64,000 bases of DNA, taken from Siphonodentalium dalli. Lineage: Eukaryota > Mollusca > Scaphopoda > Gadilida > Siphonodentaliidae. Under the pieces are notes generated by a model. That model saw only the letters and a program-made list of their open reading frames with translations. It searched no databases and was not told where the DNA came from. Below, in pieces: positions 1 through 15,100 of the stretch. The position numbers and the translations under genes were made by a program. The stretch is taken from assembly GCA_032622095.1 (NCBI GenBank), contig CP136063.1, positions 149,537,379 to 149,601,378 on the forward strand, read 5' to 3'. How positions within the stretch are numbered: the stretch's first letter is position 1; each line of letters opens with the position of its first letter.

Positions 1-60
1 ATTAGTGAGTATTTAGTATTGAAAAGGATAGAGTACACACCATTATTTTTTTCTTCACAG

Positions 61-188
61 TGCACATAGAGCAGCTCAATAGATGCTCAAAACTTCAGAC
101 GCTCAATCTGAGTAGTAATGATATTTATGAAGTCTCAGATTTAGAAGGAGGCACACAGTTATGGAACTTGGATCTCAGCAACAATCAG
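61..188 (+). CDS. Exon 1 of window: leucine-rich repeats
   Basis: The acceptor is tttttcttcacag and the donor is CAG|gtatgt. The exon enters in phase 1 (TG completes a codon) and leaves in phase 0. It encodes HIEQLNRCSKLQTLNLSSND, then IYEVSDLEGG and LWNLDLSNNQ: two LRR units with the LxxLxLxxN spacing. An upstream exon must exist outside the window. An inverted-repeat element begins only about 10 bp past this donor. Confidence 0.88.
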
Positions 189-3100
189 GTATGTATAGTG
201 ACATTAAAATGTGTTCCTGTGCAGCACTGTGTAGGAACTGTTACATCGCAAGTCGTTCTATTGCCGGTATTGTGATGGTTCTTGACTGATTTGTTACGGT
301 TCCTTATGATTAAAAATAATCATTTTCGGGACAAAATCTCGCATAATTATAGATATATTGAATGTACTATACTTTCCTGAATGAACAAAGCTACAGAAGT
401 GCCGTGTTATCGAAACCTTAATTCTAGATCACAATTAAATCGGAGTTAGCGAGTTAACGCATAAATATCAACATGTTATCACTGAAAATCAAGCCACGTA
501 AACGCAATTCCTTTGTTTTTGGTGGCGTATAAAATATGAAACGCATTCTGAACACGAACACTGAGTGTAAAGTATACCCATGTTATTCTTCTGTAAAATA
601 GCTGAGATAATATCCCGATAGCGGTTGATAATTTGGAACAGTAGCCTCGTAGTCAACACGTATATGTGTTACGGTTCTATTTCAAACGAATCATGACTGT
701 GACGGTTCTATACATAAGATTTGTTCAAAAGAATTCTGCACTTTGGTCCGAATATTGTCTTGTGTATCTGACATTTTAAATCAGATAATGACTGTAGCTT
801 ATGTAATTTACATAATACAACAGGTATATTAAGAAATAATACAATAAATACCTAATAATATTAGTAAGTGACATTAATTGGCAGAAACCAAATATTGAAA
901 GTCCCGAGGGGTATAATATCATAATCATGCCTGCCTATATACATAACCAATGGTAATAGAAATCTACTCTCAGGAGATTATGAGATGGTATTAATTTAAT
1001 TAATACAGGGCCATGATTGAAAGATCCAGGTGGGACAATGTTTTGATGCCATGGAGCATCAACATATTTCTTCCTCGAAAGTCCCGCCTAAGGGACATTT
1101 ACGCAGGTTTGTCGCCCAAAAATGAACACATCTTATGAAATCACGTTCAACTTTATCATTGATATGTTATCGCATGGCCGGGGATATATGTGGCGGGGAG
1201 AGGGCAGGGCTTGGAACAGGGAGGGGTGCTCAATTTGTGTATGCCCCAAACTTTGGTCAAATTTTTCAAGAGTTACAAATTTCATACCTTACACTAGATT
1301 GGTTGGAAATTTCACACCAACAATATGTTGAAATTGTTCCCTTAGTTTGATTTTAGAACAATGACTAAGGAAAGTCCTTCCTTAAGTACATACACACATT
1401 GTAATAATAATGTGTTCGTTTAAAGTGTAATTGTCCGCCGCGCTCATTTAAAATAATATAACAATATTCAATTCCTATCTAATCATCGGGGCCGACTTCT
1501 CTCAGGTCGACTTCGCGTCGGGTCGTTTTTGTATTGGGCCATCTTCATATGAGGTCGACTTCACATGGGCCCGACTTCACTTGTACTCTTTTGACCAATA
1601 GTCACATGCTTTTGTAAAACTTCCATTGGCTGATTGAGTTACTTTTAAAGGTTTAGTATTGGTACCCGTATTTACATTCCGGAATATATTTGAGGCTGTG
1701 TGACTACTCATGCCCAAGACCAGTTGCCCCAGTTGCCCCGGGGGTGATTCCACTATAGTTAACCGGAAATTGACTCATGGCAATGTTGGGCCTGCAAACG
1801 CGTTATTTTCCAAACTAGCTGGCGACTTGGTGAATTTTGATAGGTGTAACACAGGTTATTGAATAAGCATAGGAAGGCAGTGTAATTCATAGCAATTGAT
1901 GACAAGCAGTGCAAATTTCAACTTAATGCATATTTTGTTGTGTTTATCTTTGGTCAATTTCACGACATGGTCAGTTTGAACCATTATCCTGCCAAACATG
2001 AGCCATATAGTATTTATTACCCGTATAAAACCGTTTAAATGGGGAGAGAACCGACTTGATCAGGAGAGAACCCAAACTAATATAAAAATTCACGGTTTTC
2101 GTCGTTATTATGACTCGCACAATGGAATTTTCGTTATTATTACCCTGTTGGGGCCAACGATTGTGAGAGAAATGGAAAAATTCATCGTATTATCAGCTAG
2201 ATGACTCCAAAATTGCGTTTTAACTGTCAACAAGTCGCAAAAATGTATAATTTTCGATCATAAGGAACCATCACAAATCAGCCAAGAACCATCACAAACT
2301 GGCGATAGAACGACTTCCAATGTAACAGTTCCTACACAGTGCTGTGCAGGATACTGTTACAAATGTATGCCTATTTTCTTGGCAAAACATCAAAACTATA
2401 CCAGTATTTGAGTCATTTTTTTATTGTGGAAAAGTTGTTGTAGATCCATGATAATTTATGGTCTGATTATGTAGAACTATGTGTTTGTGACATTGCTGCC
2501 TTCTATATTTTATCCATGTTGGATGTGACTGCACTGATGGCTGAACCTCTTAGGACATAAATGAACATTTTGTCTGGACATAAATGAACATTTTGTCTAC
2601 ATTTTAATTGAAAAATAATGAGTATTCAGAAAATACATAGATCGAACGATGAAAGTGTGTGAACTGGTTAATGTTATTGCACGAGTTTGTTGTGACACAA
2701 TTGTAAAACCGGAACCAGATGTTTAACTTTTTCCTTGTGGCATGACAAACGAGTGCAATAATGTTGACATGTTCACAAAACTGTGTTATTCTATGTTTAT
2801 GCATACCCTGGAGATTGTAGCTTTTAATATACTAAAATTTAGGTCGGTATTGTTTTATTTAAAGACATATTATGGAATTGTTCGGGTGCGTAAAACTTAT
2901 AAATTAGTACTCAGGCGATATGCCAACTGGATAATGTAACATCCCCCAAAATCTCAAATTAATCGACCATACAACTCCATAGAAAACACCGTTGGAACTA
3001 CGCTCAATTTTAAATATTTAGATCTTGATTCGGGACACAACAATCGCCGATAAAGTAACGCAAATGATTTCGCCATTCGATGCTCATTGCATTTAATAAA

Positions 3101-6100
3101 TATATAAGACTGACAGTGTGTGTTGTAAATTTGGATTAATATTCATAAAAATAACTACTGTGAGCAAGATTATTCTCCATTTATATTTGATCACTCAACT
3201 GGAGTGTTTCACATCACTTTATTTGAACGAATGTGTGCTTAATGTAGACTATATATTTCGCACAAATATAAGCCATTGGTGTGCAATAAATTTGTTTAAA
3301 GATACGGGCGGCAATGGCGGTGGGTATGCTGTTAAAATATTTACCTCCGTCAAAAACTGCCATAAACAGAAGGAATATTAAGATATGGACAGACTTTGTT
3401 CTTATGCCAATCAGAAATATGGCATAAACCGTATGTTATTGTAATTTTTTCCCATTTGTTATATAAACAAAAGCAAAAAACGTTACGTTTCCTGGCTTTT
3501 GTTTAGATCCGGATATGGTAAACATACAGGTAGAGAGCGTTATTTGTTACTGTTTTTGCTGATATTGAAATAATAAAGAGCGTTTATATCATTTTTGTGT
3601 GATTAACCAATAGAATTGCGCTGTGTTATGTAAACACACAACTTCTGTAACACAAGCAGTCTCTTGTTTACGTACACCATCGTACGTCTTGACAACAATA
3701 TACTATTTACGCGCTGATTATGTTTGGCATATGAGCGGAACTGTATACATTTTGGTGTTCCTTCTATTGATGGCGATTTGAACAAATATAAATATTTCTA
3801 CAACGAACGCCGCCCGTGCCTTTAATTTTAACAAATATAGAAGATGGCGTTTCATAACTAAGCATATGACAAAAATATGTGATAAAAATGTCAATTTTTT
3901 ATAAGTAAGTCTTTGGAAGGCATTTTGGGATCATAACTTATTAATTGTCACCTGAAAAATTTCGGAGGAATATTATAATTGGCACATCCGTCCATCCATC
4001 CTTTTCCGCATGATAACTTGAGCAATATTCAACATAATTTCTTGATATTTGACATTGAGAAGATGCAGGCCAAGTTCATATGTGGTCATGGTCCAATGAT
4101 TTTTGACAGAGTTGTGCCCCTTTTTCGATCACCATTTTCAGGTTGCCCACATGGTAACTTGAACAAAATTCAACAGAATTTCTTGATATTTGGTATGTGA
4201 CACAAACTTGAGAAGACTCAGGACAAGTTTTAATGTGGTCACAGTCCGATGATATTTGACAAAGTTATCGAATCGAATCTCGAATCAATTCATTGCATCC
4301 GTGGTATCAAGAGTGAAGATATAGATATCACTGGACGGTGTCAAATTGCTCACTTGGTAACGACGATAAGTGATCGACAGTCTATAATGTAAATATTATC
4401 CATAAATGCATCAAATTTGCATTTAACTGCTATAACATGATGAAACAGTATCTTAAGCAATAATGAATTCAGTAAGCAATCACATTCACACAGCTGAAGT
4501 TTGACATACATGAAATTTTGCTATAACAGTTACATCAGTCATGCAATGGTTCAGTTGTCTATATAGTATAGCTCAGTCTACAACAGTGTTTGTGTATGTG
4601 GTCTTTCGTTGGCAGGGTTCGCACTGCCGCTTGCCAAATTTGCCAATGGCAAAATAATTTCATTTGGCAAATTTTTTGGCAAGTGCGTTTTTAATTATGG
4701 GATGTGAACTATCTTGTCATCAAACATCATCGAACGTGGGTTATTCATTACGTGTACTGAATTACAGACAATGCAATGGGAAACCAAAACAAGAAATCTA
4801 TCAATTTACATGTAGCGGAGTCAGCAGTGTTATGTCGACAGTTATATGTGATCTTTTTTAGTTTTGACAAAATGGCAATCCCATCTTTCTGTCATAATCA
4901 AACTTTCATCAAACAGCTAGTCGACCGTGGTTTAAATGTGAGTCGGAAAAAAGCGATGTTCAGTAAATTTTTCATTGAGGCCATTGTAAGTACTTTGTAA
5001 CATGATCTCAATGTAGATAACGCAAAGGGTAATTATTAATTTGTTTTAACAGTTAATCCTCCCTTTGTCCTTTTGGATTATGGATGCATGTAGTCATTGT
5101 AACAATGCATGTTAATGGCCACATTATATAGCACATATTTATGATGTCAGCATTATATTACCAGCCAGTATAAGACAATAGGTTAATCAGCCGATTGTGA
5201 ATGACAACGGGTTAATTTATGACTTGTTGATTTCAGCAGAATTACTAGGCGAAATAATATGTATGCTTGATGACTGTGTAGCAACATTAAACGTAGTTTC
5301 CAGGCAGGTGTCGCTTAGATATTTATTGCTACTTTGATATTTATTAATAATACTAACTTGCTTTTCTTTAGTAGCTCATTTTACCTTTGTCTGTGGTTAG
5401 CTTTTAACAAAGTGAAAAAACAATAAATTCCCCAATTATACACGCAATTAAATTTGGCAAAAATTTTGGCAAGAGAAAGTTTTCATCCAGCGCCAACCCT
5501 GTTCGTTGGTATCATAACCTATCTCGGCGAAAAAGCAAAGGTGTTAGTTGAGAAAGTCACTGGTGTCAATGATTCGATACAATTTGAATCAGGACAGCCG
5601 ATTTCAAATTGAATCAAATCAGACGAAAGATTCTGAATCGCATCGAATCGATCCGCAGGGCCCTATACTGTATGTTCCTTTTTCGACTTAGAAATCGCTG
5701 TTTTCGGGTTGTCTGCATAGTAACTTGAGCAATATTCAACTGACAGAATTTCTTGATATTTGGTTCTCATTTGAGAAAACACAGGCCATGTTTCATTTTA
5801 TTCCATTTAGAAATGAAATTTGTGTTGTCTCAATGATAAATTGAGCATTCTTCAAAACAATCTCTTGATACTTGGTGTGTGGCTCACCTTTGAGAACATG
5901 CAAGTCATCGTCTAGTTTGAGTCAAATTTTGCCAGAATTTGAATTGTTTGTTCTTCCAAAAAGCCACCTCGATTCAGGGACGTGGGGTCTGCGACCTTTT
6001 ATTTATATTGAAACCATAAACTACATCTATTACCCTGTAAATGAGCTAAGATTTATTATACATGTACCGATATCTCTGTAGTCATATATTTAAATAGCTT

Positions 6101-9100
6101 CCTGCCCCCTTTGGATTTACATTATCCTGTTTGTCGCTTCATCAATTGCTGATCGGTTCATGCATTTCATACAATAGGGCACATTTAGTGTGAACCACAA
6201 TGTGCTGTATTGCCACAGAACCCTGCATAGACAGAAGACAACATATATTTTAATCGAGAATCTTTTATTGAATAAGTTGCGCTTGGCGCAAGGATATATT
6301 TCACAAGAGCGATACTCAAGTGAAATGTTACTAGTATTATGCACCATCCACAAAAGTTTGATGAAAGATTTAAGATTATGATGCAACTTGTGTTCTGTAT
6401 TATTATACACCCTTGCATTAAGCCTGATCCTTAACTGTGGCCTACATTTATAACTATCATGATTATGATTTAATTCCGATGAAAAACGTCAATTATTGAT
6501 GCATTAACATCAGTGGATAATTGACGTAATTTACTTCATCTCTCCTGGCAATGGAGCAGTTCCGGCTTGTATTCCAGTTGTGGTATACATATAGAATATC
6601 CCCATTGTATCTGAGTGAATCAAATTTACACCATGAGAGGTTTTGTGGTTTTAACCACAAAATTACGAGTGGTGTAAATATGATTCACCCAGACAAAAAT
6701 GGGGATATTTTGTTTATACCATGACCGGTACACGAGCAAAACATGCTAGGAAATTGAAATAAATCCATATAAACCAACACGATTCAGCTGCCTATCATCC
6801 AGAACAAAAAAAAAGAATATGAAACAGGGTGTAAGGGCGATCCACAGAGGAGCTCACCACCATCCTTGTGATGCCCTTTAGGCGGGCACTCAAATACTTT
6901 CATCGTCGCCACCACTCATCCCCGTTGTGTGACCCACATTTGGCAGTACAATGATGTGGGTTTTACTTACAAATCACCGGCACTTTATTTACGCATTTCG
7001 AAACGAAAAAAGTACGAGAATTAACTCACTTGTATTACCGTAGTGAGATTATTATTCAATTGAATCGAAAGTTTCAAATGTAGTCGTCATGAGGTGCTAC
7101 GCTTTAAAAATAGATGGCCATTTTGAACGAGGTCACAGAATGTCAACTCGGATGTAGTGCTATCTATGGGTGTAAACTTTAAAAACCATTGAATTCCATT
7201 GAAACGTGTTACCCGCAGTAGAAGAGTATTCCATGGTCGAACTCCTGTTCACACACAGTAGGGTGTATAGCAGAAATCTATTACATAGCATGTCTGTACA
7301 TGGTAACATAGGGAGTCATGTATAAAATAATATATATTCAATGGCTGTGATTCAGTAAATACATGTTAGAACTTCACGCTAACGGGTGTGGAATAATCTT
7401 CATTAAACACAGCCACTCTACATTCATTTCTTGAACAACAGTGAGGATATCGATGTTCATGCAGTACTCAAGGTTAACTTTCATAATAACTTGTTTCTTT
7501 TAGATAGCCAGTCTGGATGGACTGTCACGATTTGTTGCTCTTGGGACGCTTGTCCTGGCTAACAACAATCTCAAGTGGTCGGATCTGAAACAAATTCGTA
7601 ACATCCATATCCTCGATATTTATCTGTATGGGAATGAGCAGCTGGCGAAGGATCCTTACTGTAAGCATAGCTGAAGGGATGAACCGATGTGAGAATACCA
7701 CTACTGTAAAGTCCTTTTTATTTGTGGGGGTTTATTATTTTTTTATTTTAAGGTTTAGCCCAACCACGAAATAAACATCCAAAGGAATAATCAACTCTGA
7801 GTTTGGTACAACAAATATCAATATACCAGATGGAAAAGATCAGGATTATGTCTATTATCTTCATGTCGTAAATTGGTGGTGAAAAAACACAGACTAGATG
7901 AAACATAATCATTTTAGTGGAGTCGCTTAACGAAAAATCGTTCACTTTTGGATAGAAGCATGAAACTTTCAGGGTTGGTTGGGTATGTGGTCCTCATCAA
8001 CCAGTTAGCTGGTTCCAGGTTTCTGGGGACCCCTTGACCTTCAAATTGACCTTGACATTTCGAAAATTTGAGATTTAGGGCTATCTATTTTGTATTGAAT
8101 ATAATGGCTATATTAAATGATAGATAGACATTGGAGATTGTCGAAGCGATACCATGGATGTCCACCTTTGTATCCACATTCAATTTGTCTATGATAATCC
8201 AAAATGGCGCCATAATGGACGCCAAAATAAAAAAAAAAACGTTTTTTCCACTAATAACTTTCAAATCAGTTCCTGCTTTTTGGAACTGTTTGAGAATTGC
8301 AACTTTATTTTGTATTGGTCATGTTAACTGAACATTGGAGCAATGAAATATGCCATTCGTGGGCCAACTCTGATCCCTTAAAAATTTGATTTTACAGAAA
8401 GTGGTATAAAAATTTACAAAAAAATCACCATTGTGATTCTAGTCATATTTCGTCTAGAAATGGGAAGAACTGAGCAATCTAAGTGACAAATTCCATTTCT
8501 TAAGAATATTCCAACTCAATTGTACCCAAATTGTCAATTTGGCTCAAAATGGCTGCCAAAATGGCAGCCAGAATATCGAAAAATGTAAATATTGCCCCAG
8601 CGAGTCATGCAACCGCATACCAGTTGTGATTGATGAAAAAATGACTATTCTGTCTTATAGATATTGAATACTACCATTTCTGATGCACCTTGGTTAATTG
8701 TTACTATTTTAAACACTGAAATTACCAGAATTATTGGATTTTTCTATCACAAACTTCACATCAAAATCGGCAAAAATTAACCTTTCAGGTTAAGACAATT
8801 TTTTCCAAGTAAAATGGTATCGAAGGTGTTTATTTTTTTGATCTGTCTTAAATGGGTCACACTTATCTGTTTTTGGACAAAATTACTCAAGATGGTTAGC
8901 AAAATGGCAACCAAATTTGTTAAAAAAAAAATATTTTTCATATATATCCTGAATATTATTCTCTGATGTTCCGAAAAGGTAGCAAATTGTGACTCACTTT
9001 GTATTAATCATGTTACTTATGAGGCATGACAAATTAATTACAAACAATGTGGTACGGAATTTTGCCAATAACTTCTTTTGGGATTCTGACCATGTTTTTT

Positions 9101-12100
9101 GTACGGATATGGACAGCACTTTGAAACTGAACTGAAAGGGGCATTATTATGAGGCTACGACAATAAAATTGTGGCTCATTGGCATCAAAATGACTAATGT
9201 CAGGAAAACCGTTTCCCCCATTGTGCATATAAACCACCATCAGGATGTAGAACTCTCGGACATTACCTCTAAATCGATTAACATGTCCCTGAGTTATTGT
9301 GTAAAGCGATACCCACCCAAATTTACACATGTACAGCCCACCCATGACCATACACTTGCTCCATATATACATAAACACCACATAAATGACCATGTAGCCA
9401 CTCGTTTTTTACACACACACTTCATCCATGACCGTACAGCCATATTTAGGTGTAACCGTACACCACGCACTTGACTATATAGTCACAAGTGACCATGTAG
9501 GTATACTTCTACGCCTCACCCACGACCGTATAATCACTCTATATATAGCTCTACACCCCATTCATGATCATACATTCACTTCATGTATACATATTCGCCT
9601 CACCATTGGCCATACAATTACTCCATGTATATATATTTGCCACACCCATGGCCATGTAGTCACTCAAGTTATACATATGGGTGAATATCTGAAAACTGTA
9701 CAATTTGGAGGATTGCATTGCTCGAAATTCATAGTTCAAATTCACATAAAAAAACATTTCCATGTTGAACCTGATGACTTACCATGAATTAGGATTTGCT
9801 TCGGCATGCTGGAATTTTATTCCCATTGCCATGGCAACATGACTCACTCAAGGTAGACCTGTAGTAAAACATGTCACTCCTGTTACTAACAAACAACAAT
9901 CAGCTTACACCAAGTGCGGCCATTTCACCCAACTAAAATGTATTTATTGTTATTACCTTTTGTTAATTCCAGGAAATAATTAAGCTTGATTAAGCTCATC
10001 ATAGTAAATATGTTTAAAATCCCTATACTCTGGGTGAATTCGCATATTTCTTGCATAAAAGTGCAAAACTGATTACTCTGTAGGCCATGAACTCAAGAGT
10101 TCCCAGTTGATCACATATGCATAAGTGTCTACACTTTGTATCAATCCCATTATAATAATAAATGTTTTCTTTGGATGAGTATTTTTTAGCAAAATGGAAA
10201 TATGCGCTGGTAACAGGAGTGACATTGGTAACAGGAGTGACATTTTGGTAACAGGAGTGACACACCTGGTTTTTACAATGTTGTTATAAGTTTTTTTTTT
10301 TTAAATGGCTTATATTGAATTCCTATCTTGATCTACATGGACAAACACTGGCCAGAAAAAGGGGTGGTGGCAATAACTGTTTGTTGCACATATCTGTCAC
10401 TCCTGTTACTGTCACTCCTGTTACCAAAAAAGTAACAGGAGTGACAGTAACAGGAGTGACATATATGGTAGTTTATAGAAAATTTCGAAAAATGTTCCAG
10501 GATTTGATAACTAATGACTTATGATTTGCACAAAAGACTCAATATAGTATATAAAACATATATTCCTGATAAATGGGAAATGATGGAAAGAAATGATATT
10601 GCGGTAACAGGAGTGACAAACAATTAACCTACTCTCTTCATTTATTCGGCAATGTGCTCCGGTCTTCAGAAATGATTTCAAATCACCGCCTTTTGAACTT
10701 TTGTTGGGATTACCTATTTAATGAACTTCTCTCTGGTGGCAGATTTCTCAAGAAGGCTACTCTACATCCTAGTGTAATGCCTTGTTATACTCTTGGTAAC
10801 AGGAGTGACACAAAAATTGGTAACAGGTGCAATGTGGTCTATATTTTAAAGTTTGAAAGAAGAAAGTCCATCTTCCAGCTATAGTTGTTATGTTCATGTT
10901 TCATGGACTCAAATAAGATTGAATATTTTGAATTTATCTTATATTTTGAGGAAAAAAATGATCTATATAGTGTTGAATGTTGAAAAGTAACATTCAGCAA
11001 TTTCATGACATGGCCCCAAGTTGGCTCTGTAAAAATCCAACAGCTCAAAATTGATCCAGGTTTTTGCCTGAAATTCATTATGAATATGATGTCACCTGGA
11101 AAAAATATTATTTGGTTTACTCCCGTTGCACACAATTCTGTAATTATAGGGCCAATGGTAGTAACATCAAATTGTACAGTTTTCAGATATTGACCCATAT
11201 ACAATACACCCATAACAATAGAGTCACTCCAAGTACACATATACGCATCACCAATGGCCATACATATGTTCTATATATACCAATACCCCGCTCACACGAA
11301 CATTCATACACCCAGGCTTGCATATACACCTCACTCATGACAATTCAGCCACTCGCTGTATACTCATAACCACATTCGTGGTCATATAGTCAATCATTGT
11401 TTACCAATTCACATCACCATTTGCCATATGGTTATTCCATATACACATATTGGCCACACCAATGGTCATATAGCCACTAAAGATATACATATGCACCCCA
11501 CCCATGCCTATAAAGTCACTCCATGTATACATATACACCTCACCAGTGGCCATGCAGCTTTCAAGACATACCAATACCCAGCACATCACCTCACCATTGG
11601 CCATACGGTCACTCCCTGTATATACATGCCCATATAGCCACTCAAGATATGCATATATAAACCCCACTCATGACCATAGAGTCACTCCAGTTGTGCATAT
11701 ACACCTCACTAATTGCCATACAATCCTTCAAGACATACCCGTACCTTTACACCACCTCACCATCGGCCATATGGTATCTCTCTCATACCTATTTGCCACA
11801 TACATCATGGCATATAGCCACTCAATATATACTTATACACCCCACACATGGCCATAGAGTTATTCAATGTATACATATACACCTCAACATTGAATGGATA
11901 CACCAATAACACACATGGTCATTTGTATACTCCAGACTTGCATATACACCTCACACATGACAATTCAGCCATTCGCGGTATACTCATATATCCGATCCAT
12001 GATCATACAGCGACTCCCTGTATACATATATATCCCCTAATGACAATACACCAACAGCAAAGATGCACATACATACCATATACACCTATTAAAGATCACA

Positions 12101-15100
12101 ATGCCACTTCATATATACCAACACGCTCGCCAATGACCATCCATCTATGTATGTATGCATATACATTTCAACAATCATGACCATACAACCGTTCGATGTA
12201 CACCTATAATTATTATACCCATAAGCATACAACCACTCCTTATGTATCCATACACCCCACCCATTTTCATACAACCAACACATGTATACATATACACCCA
12301 TCCATGACAATAAATTTAAGCCACCAAATGTACACCTGTACATTCCACACATGAGCATAAAGTCACTCCATATATACATAAACAACACACGGATAGACTG
12401 TAGCTACTCTTGTTATACCAATACACCACTTCAGTGACTATACAGCCACTCCACGTATACCTATTCACCTCATGCATTAGCATGCCTTGTTACCTGCATC
12501 TCACCATAAATACCACACACATGACCATATAGACACTCCTTGTATAACTAGTCACACCATTCGTAATTATATTTCATGTATACCTATTTACATCATCTGT
12601 GACCACAAAGTCACTCCCTGACTACCATTTTTACAAACATCATGTATTAAGTTGAACAATGTTGATAACTTTTGACGCTAATTTGTTGACGCTAATTTGT
12701 GAGAGTAGCAACATCAATTGGTCCCGCTCAGCTCAGTTTCGAAGTTCTGCATGGCGTGCATGCCCATTTCCCTTCAGAAACATGGCCAGAATCTCCAAAG
12801 AAGTTTTTTAGGCAAAATTCCATACTGCATCCTTTAAAATTAATTTGTCATGCCTCATACGGTACTGGGACAACCATAATAGAACCTATAGTTTTCATTT
12901 GATTTTTAAAGTAACATGTTTAATAACCCAGTAGGTCAAAAATTTGCTACCTTTTCGGAACAGCAGAGAATAATGTTTGGGATATATATGAAAAATTGAC
13001 TTGTTGGTGCATAAGAAATGTTAGTATTCAATCTATATAACACATAATAGTCAAACTTTGTCGTCAACCACAACTTGTATGTGGTTGCATGGCACGCAGC
13101 ATGGGCAATATTTACCATTTTTCACATTTTGGCTGCCATTTTTGCAGCCATTTTGAGCCAAAGTGACAATTTTGGAACCAATGAGTTGGAATATGTGTAA
13201 TAAATGGAATGTTTCACTAAAATTGCACAGTTCTGCCCATTTCTTGATCACAATGGTGATTTTGGGAAAATGTTATACCGCTTTCTGTAAAATCGAATTT
13301 TTGAGATATCAGAAGGGTTTCTGACTTCATGAATGGCATATTTCATTGTTCCAATGGTCAGTTAACGTGAATAGTACAACATAAAGTGAGAATTCTCAAC
13401 CAGTATCAAACAGCATAAACTGATCTTAAAGATATTAGAGAAAACAAATCAAAGTTTCTGCTTCCAGCTGCCATTTTTTCAGCCATTTTGAGCCAAAGTG
13501 ACAATTTTTGTACTAATGAGTTGGAATATGCATACAAAATGGAATGTTTCACTAAAATTGCACAGTTCTGCCCATTTCTTGATGAAATATGACTAGAAAT
13601 CCCAATGGTAATTTTTGGTAAAATTTTATACCACTTTCTGTAAAATCGAATTTTTGAGGGATCAGAAGCGTTTATGATCCCATTGAATGGCATATTTCAT
13701 TGCTCCAATGGTCAGTTAACATGAAAAATACAACATAAAGTCACAATTATCAACCAGTACCAAACAGCATAAACTGATCTTAACTCTTTCGTTGCCTAGC
13801 TAATTTTACACCTAAATTGCCGGAGAATTTATGAGAAAACTGATTTTATTGTGGAAAAGTATGATACAATAATAGTCTTCTTCTTATGAAATAATGATTC
13901 AAATATCAAGGACATGTATGTAGGTGATTAGCCAAAGAATTGCGGGTGAATATTTTGCCGAAGAATATTCACGACAATTAAGGGCATAACTCCTTGTCAC
14001 CCAAGGGAAATAACTCCAAATAAGGATTTTTTTGCAATAATCCAATTGAAAAATGGCCCACAACCTACTATATTCAATATTGGTTTTCTGAGACAGTATT
14101 CCAACGATGATGATCTGATAAATCTTTCTACTGTGTTTTCATTTTAAAAACTTGTAAGAGTAAATAGGGTCTAGTTCTGGTATAGCTGGACCATATGTGA
14201 GGAGCTACACAATGCAGGAGCCGATTTAGACTTTAGTTGCGACAGTTTACTACGAAAATAGCTAGGTTTTTTAATTGAGGAAAATAGCAATTTGACTGTC
14301 AAAAAACAAAACAAAAATTGTGATATATAATTAAATCTCTAACTACAAGCTTATCATCATTGTGCTATAAATAAAATAACAAAAATGACACATATGCATG
14401 TGGTCTAAACTGTCACTGAGGCACGCTGGGGCCTGTGGGAGTTAAAAATCACGCTGTTTGTTCTAGTGAATTAGGTTTTTACCTTGAAAAATAGGTGATT
14501 CATTCAGCTAAAACGGCAATTTTGACTATTAAAAAAACTAATAAAAAAATGGCTCAATCGGTTAGGGGTTCAACTCCAAGCCGCTTCGCCTTCCAGCGCT
14601 GGCGATATAAAGGGTTCAAATCCACATGTTTCCATCGCGGACTTTGTAACTCAAAATCATTATCTGGGAAAGTTGCCAGTTACTTGCCGATGGCCGGTGG
14701 TTTGCCGCACATGGTCGACGAGTTTATCAGCCATTGAAATCACTGTTAGATTAGCCGTAAGTGTGCGGATTTCCTCCACCATTAAAACTGGCAATGTCGT
14801 GATATGGCCTTAGTAGCTAAAAGCGACATAAAAACCCCAATCAATCAATCAATCTGATATTGTCGGCCATTTTGGATTTCCGACTGCGGATCTTACATTT
14901 TGTTTACAAACTTATTTCATTATTTTAATTTTCAAACGTCTTAAAAAGGATTAAAAATCAGATATATACTGCAGAATTTAATTAGAAACAATTAAAACAA
15001 TAATTTTATGAAACTTAAAAAACTTTTTTATTATTGTCATACAGTTGTGATCAAAATAATTACGGTTACAAATATGGCCGATAATATCGGCCCTGGCAAT

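Larger units (their letters stand above)
9300..12620. repeat. Degenerate satellite inside the fold-back element
   Basis: Degenerate tandem units of roughly 40-55 bp follow the pattern CCATGACCATA.AGTCACTCCA.GTATACATATACACCTCAC. They occupy 9300-9680 and 11200-12620 in the same orientation, interrupted by the 9676-11199 element. Open frames rich in His, Thr, Tyr and Ile across this region are by-products of the repeat. Confidence 0.75.

Noticed and set aside
9873-10809. CRISPR-like interpretation of the repeated 14-mer
   Set aside because: The repeats are short, in both orientations and irregularly spaced. The host is clearly an animal with introns, and no cas genes are present.
9169-12180. 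Many His/Thr/Tyr-rich open frames
   Set aside because: They are translations of the degenerate CCATGACCATA-type satellite on overlapping frames, with no start context, splice support or conserved motif.
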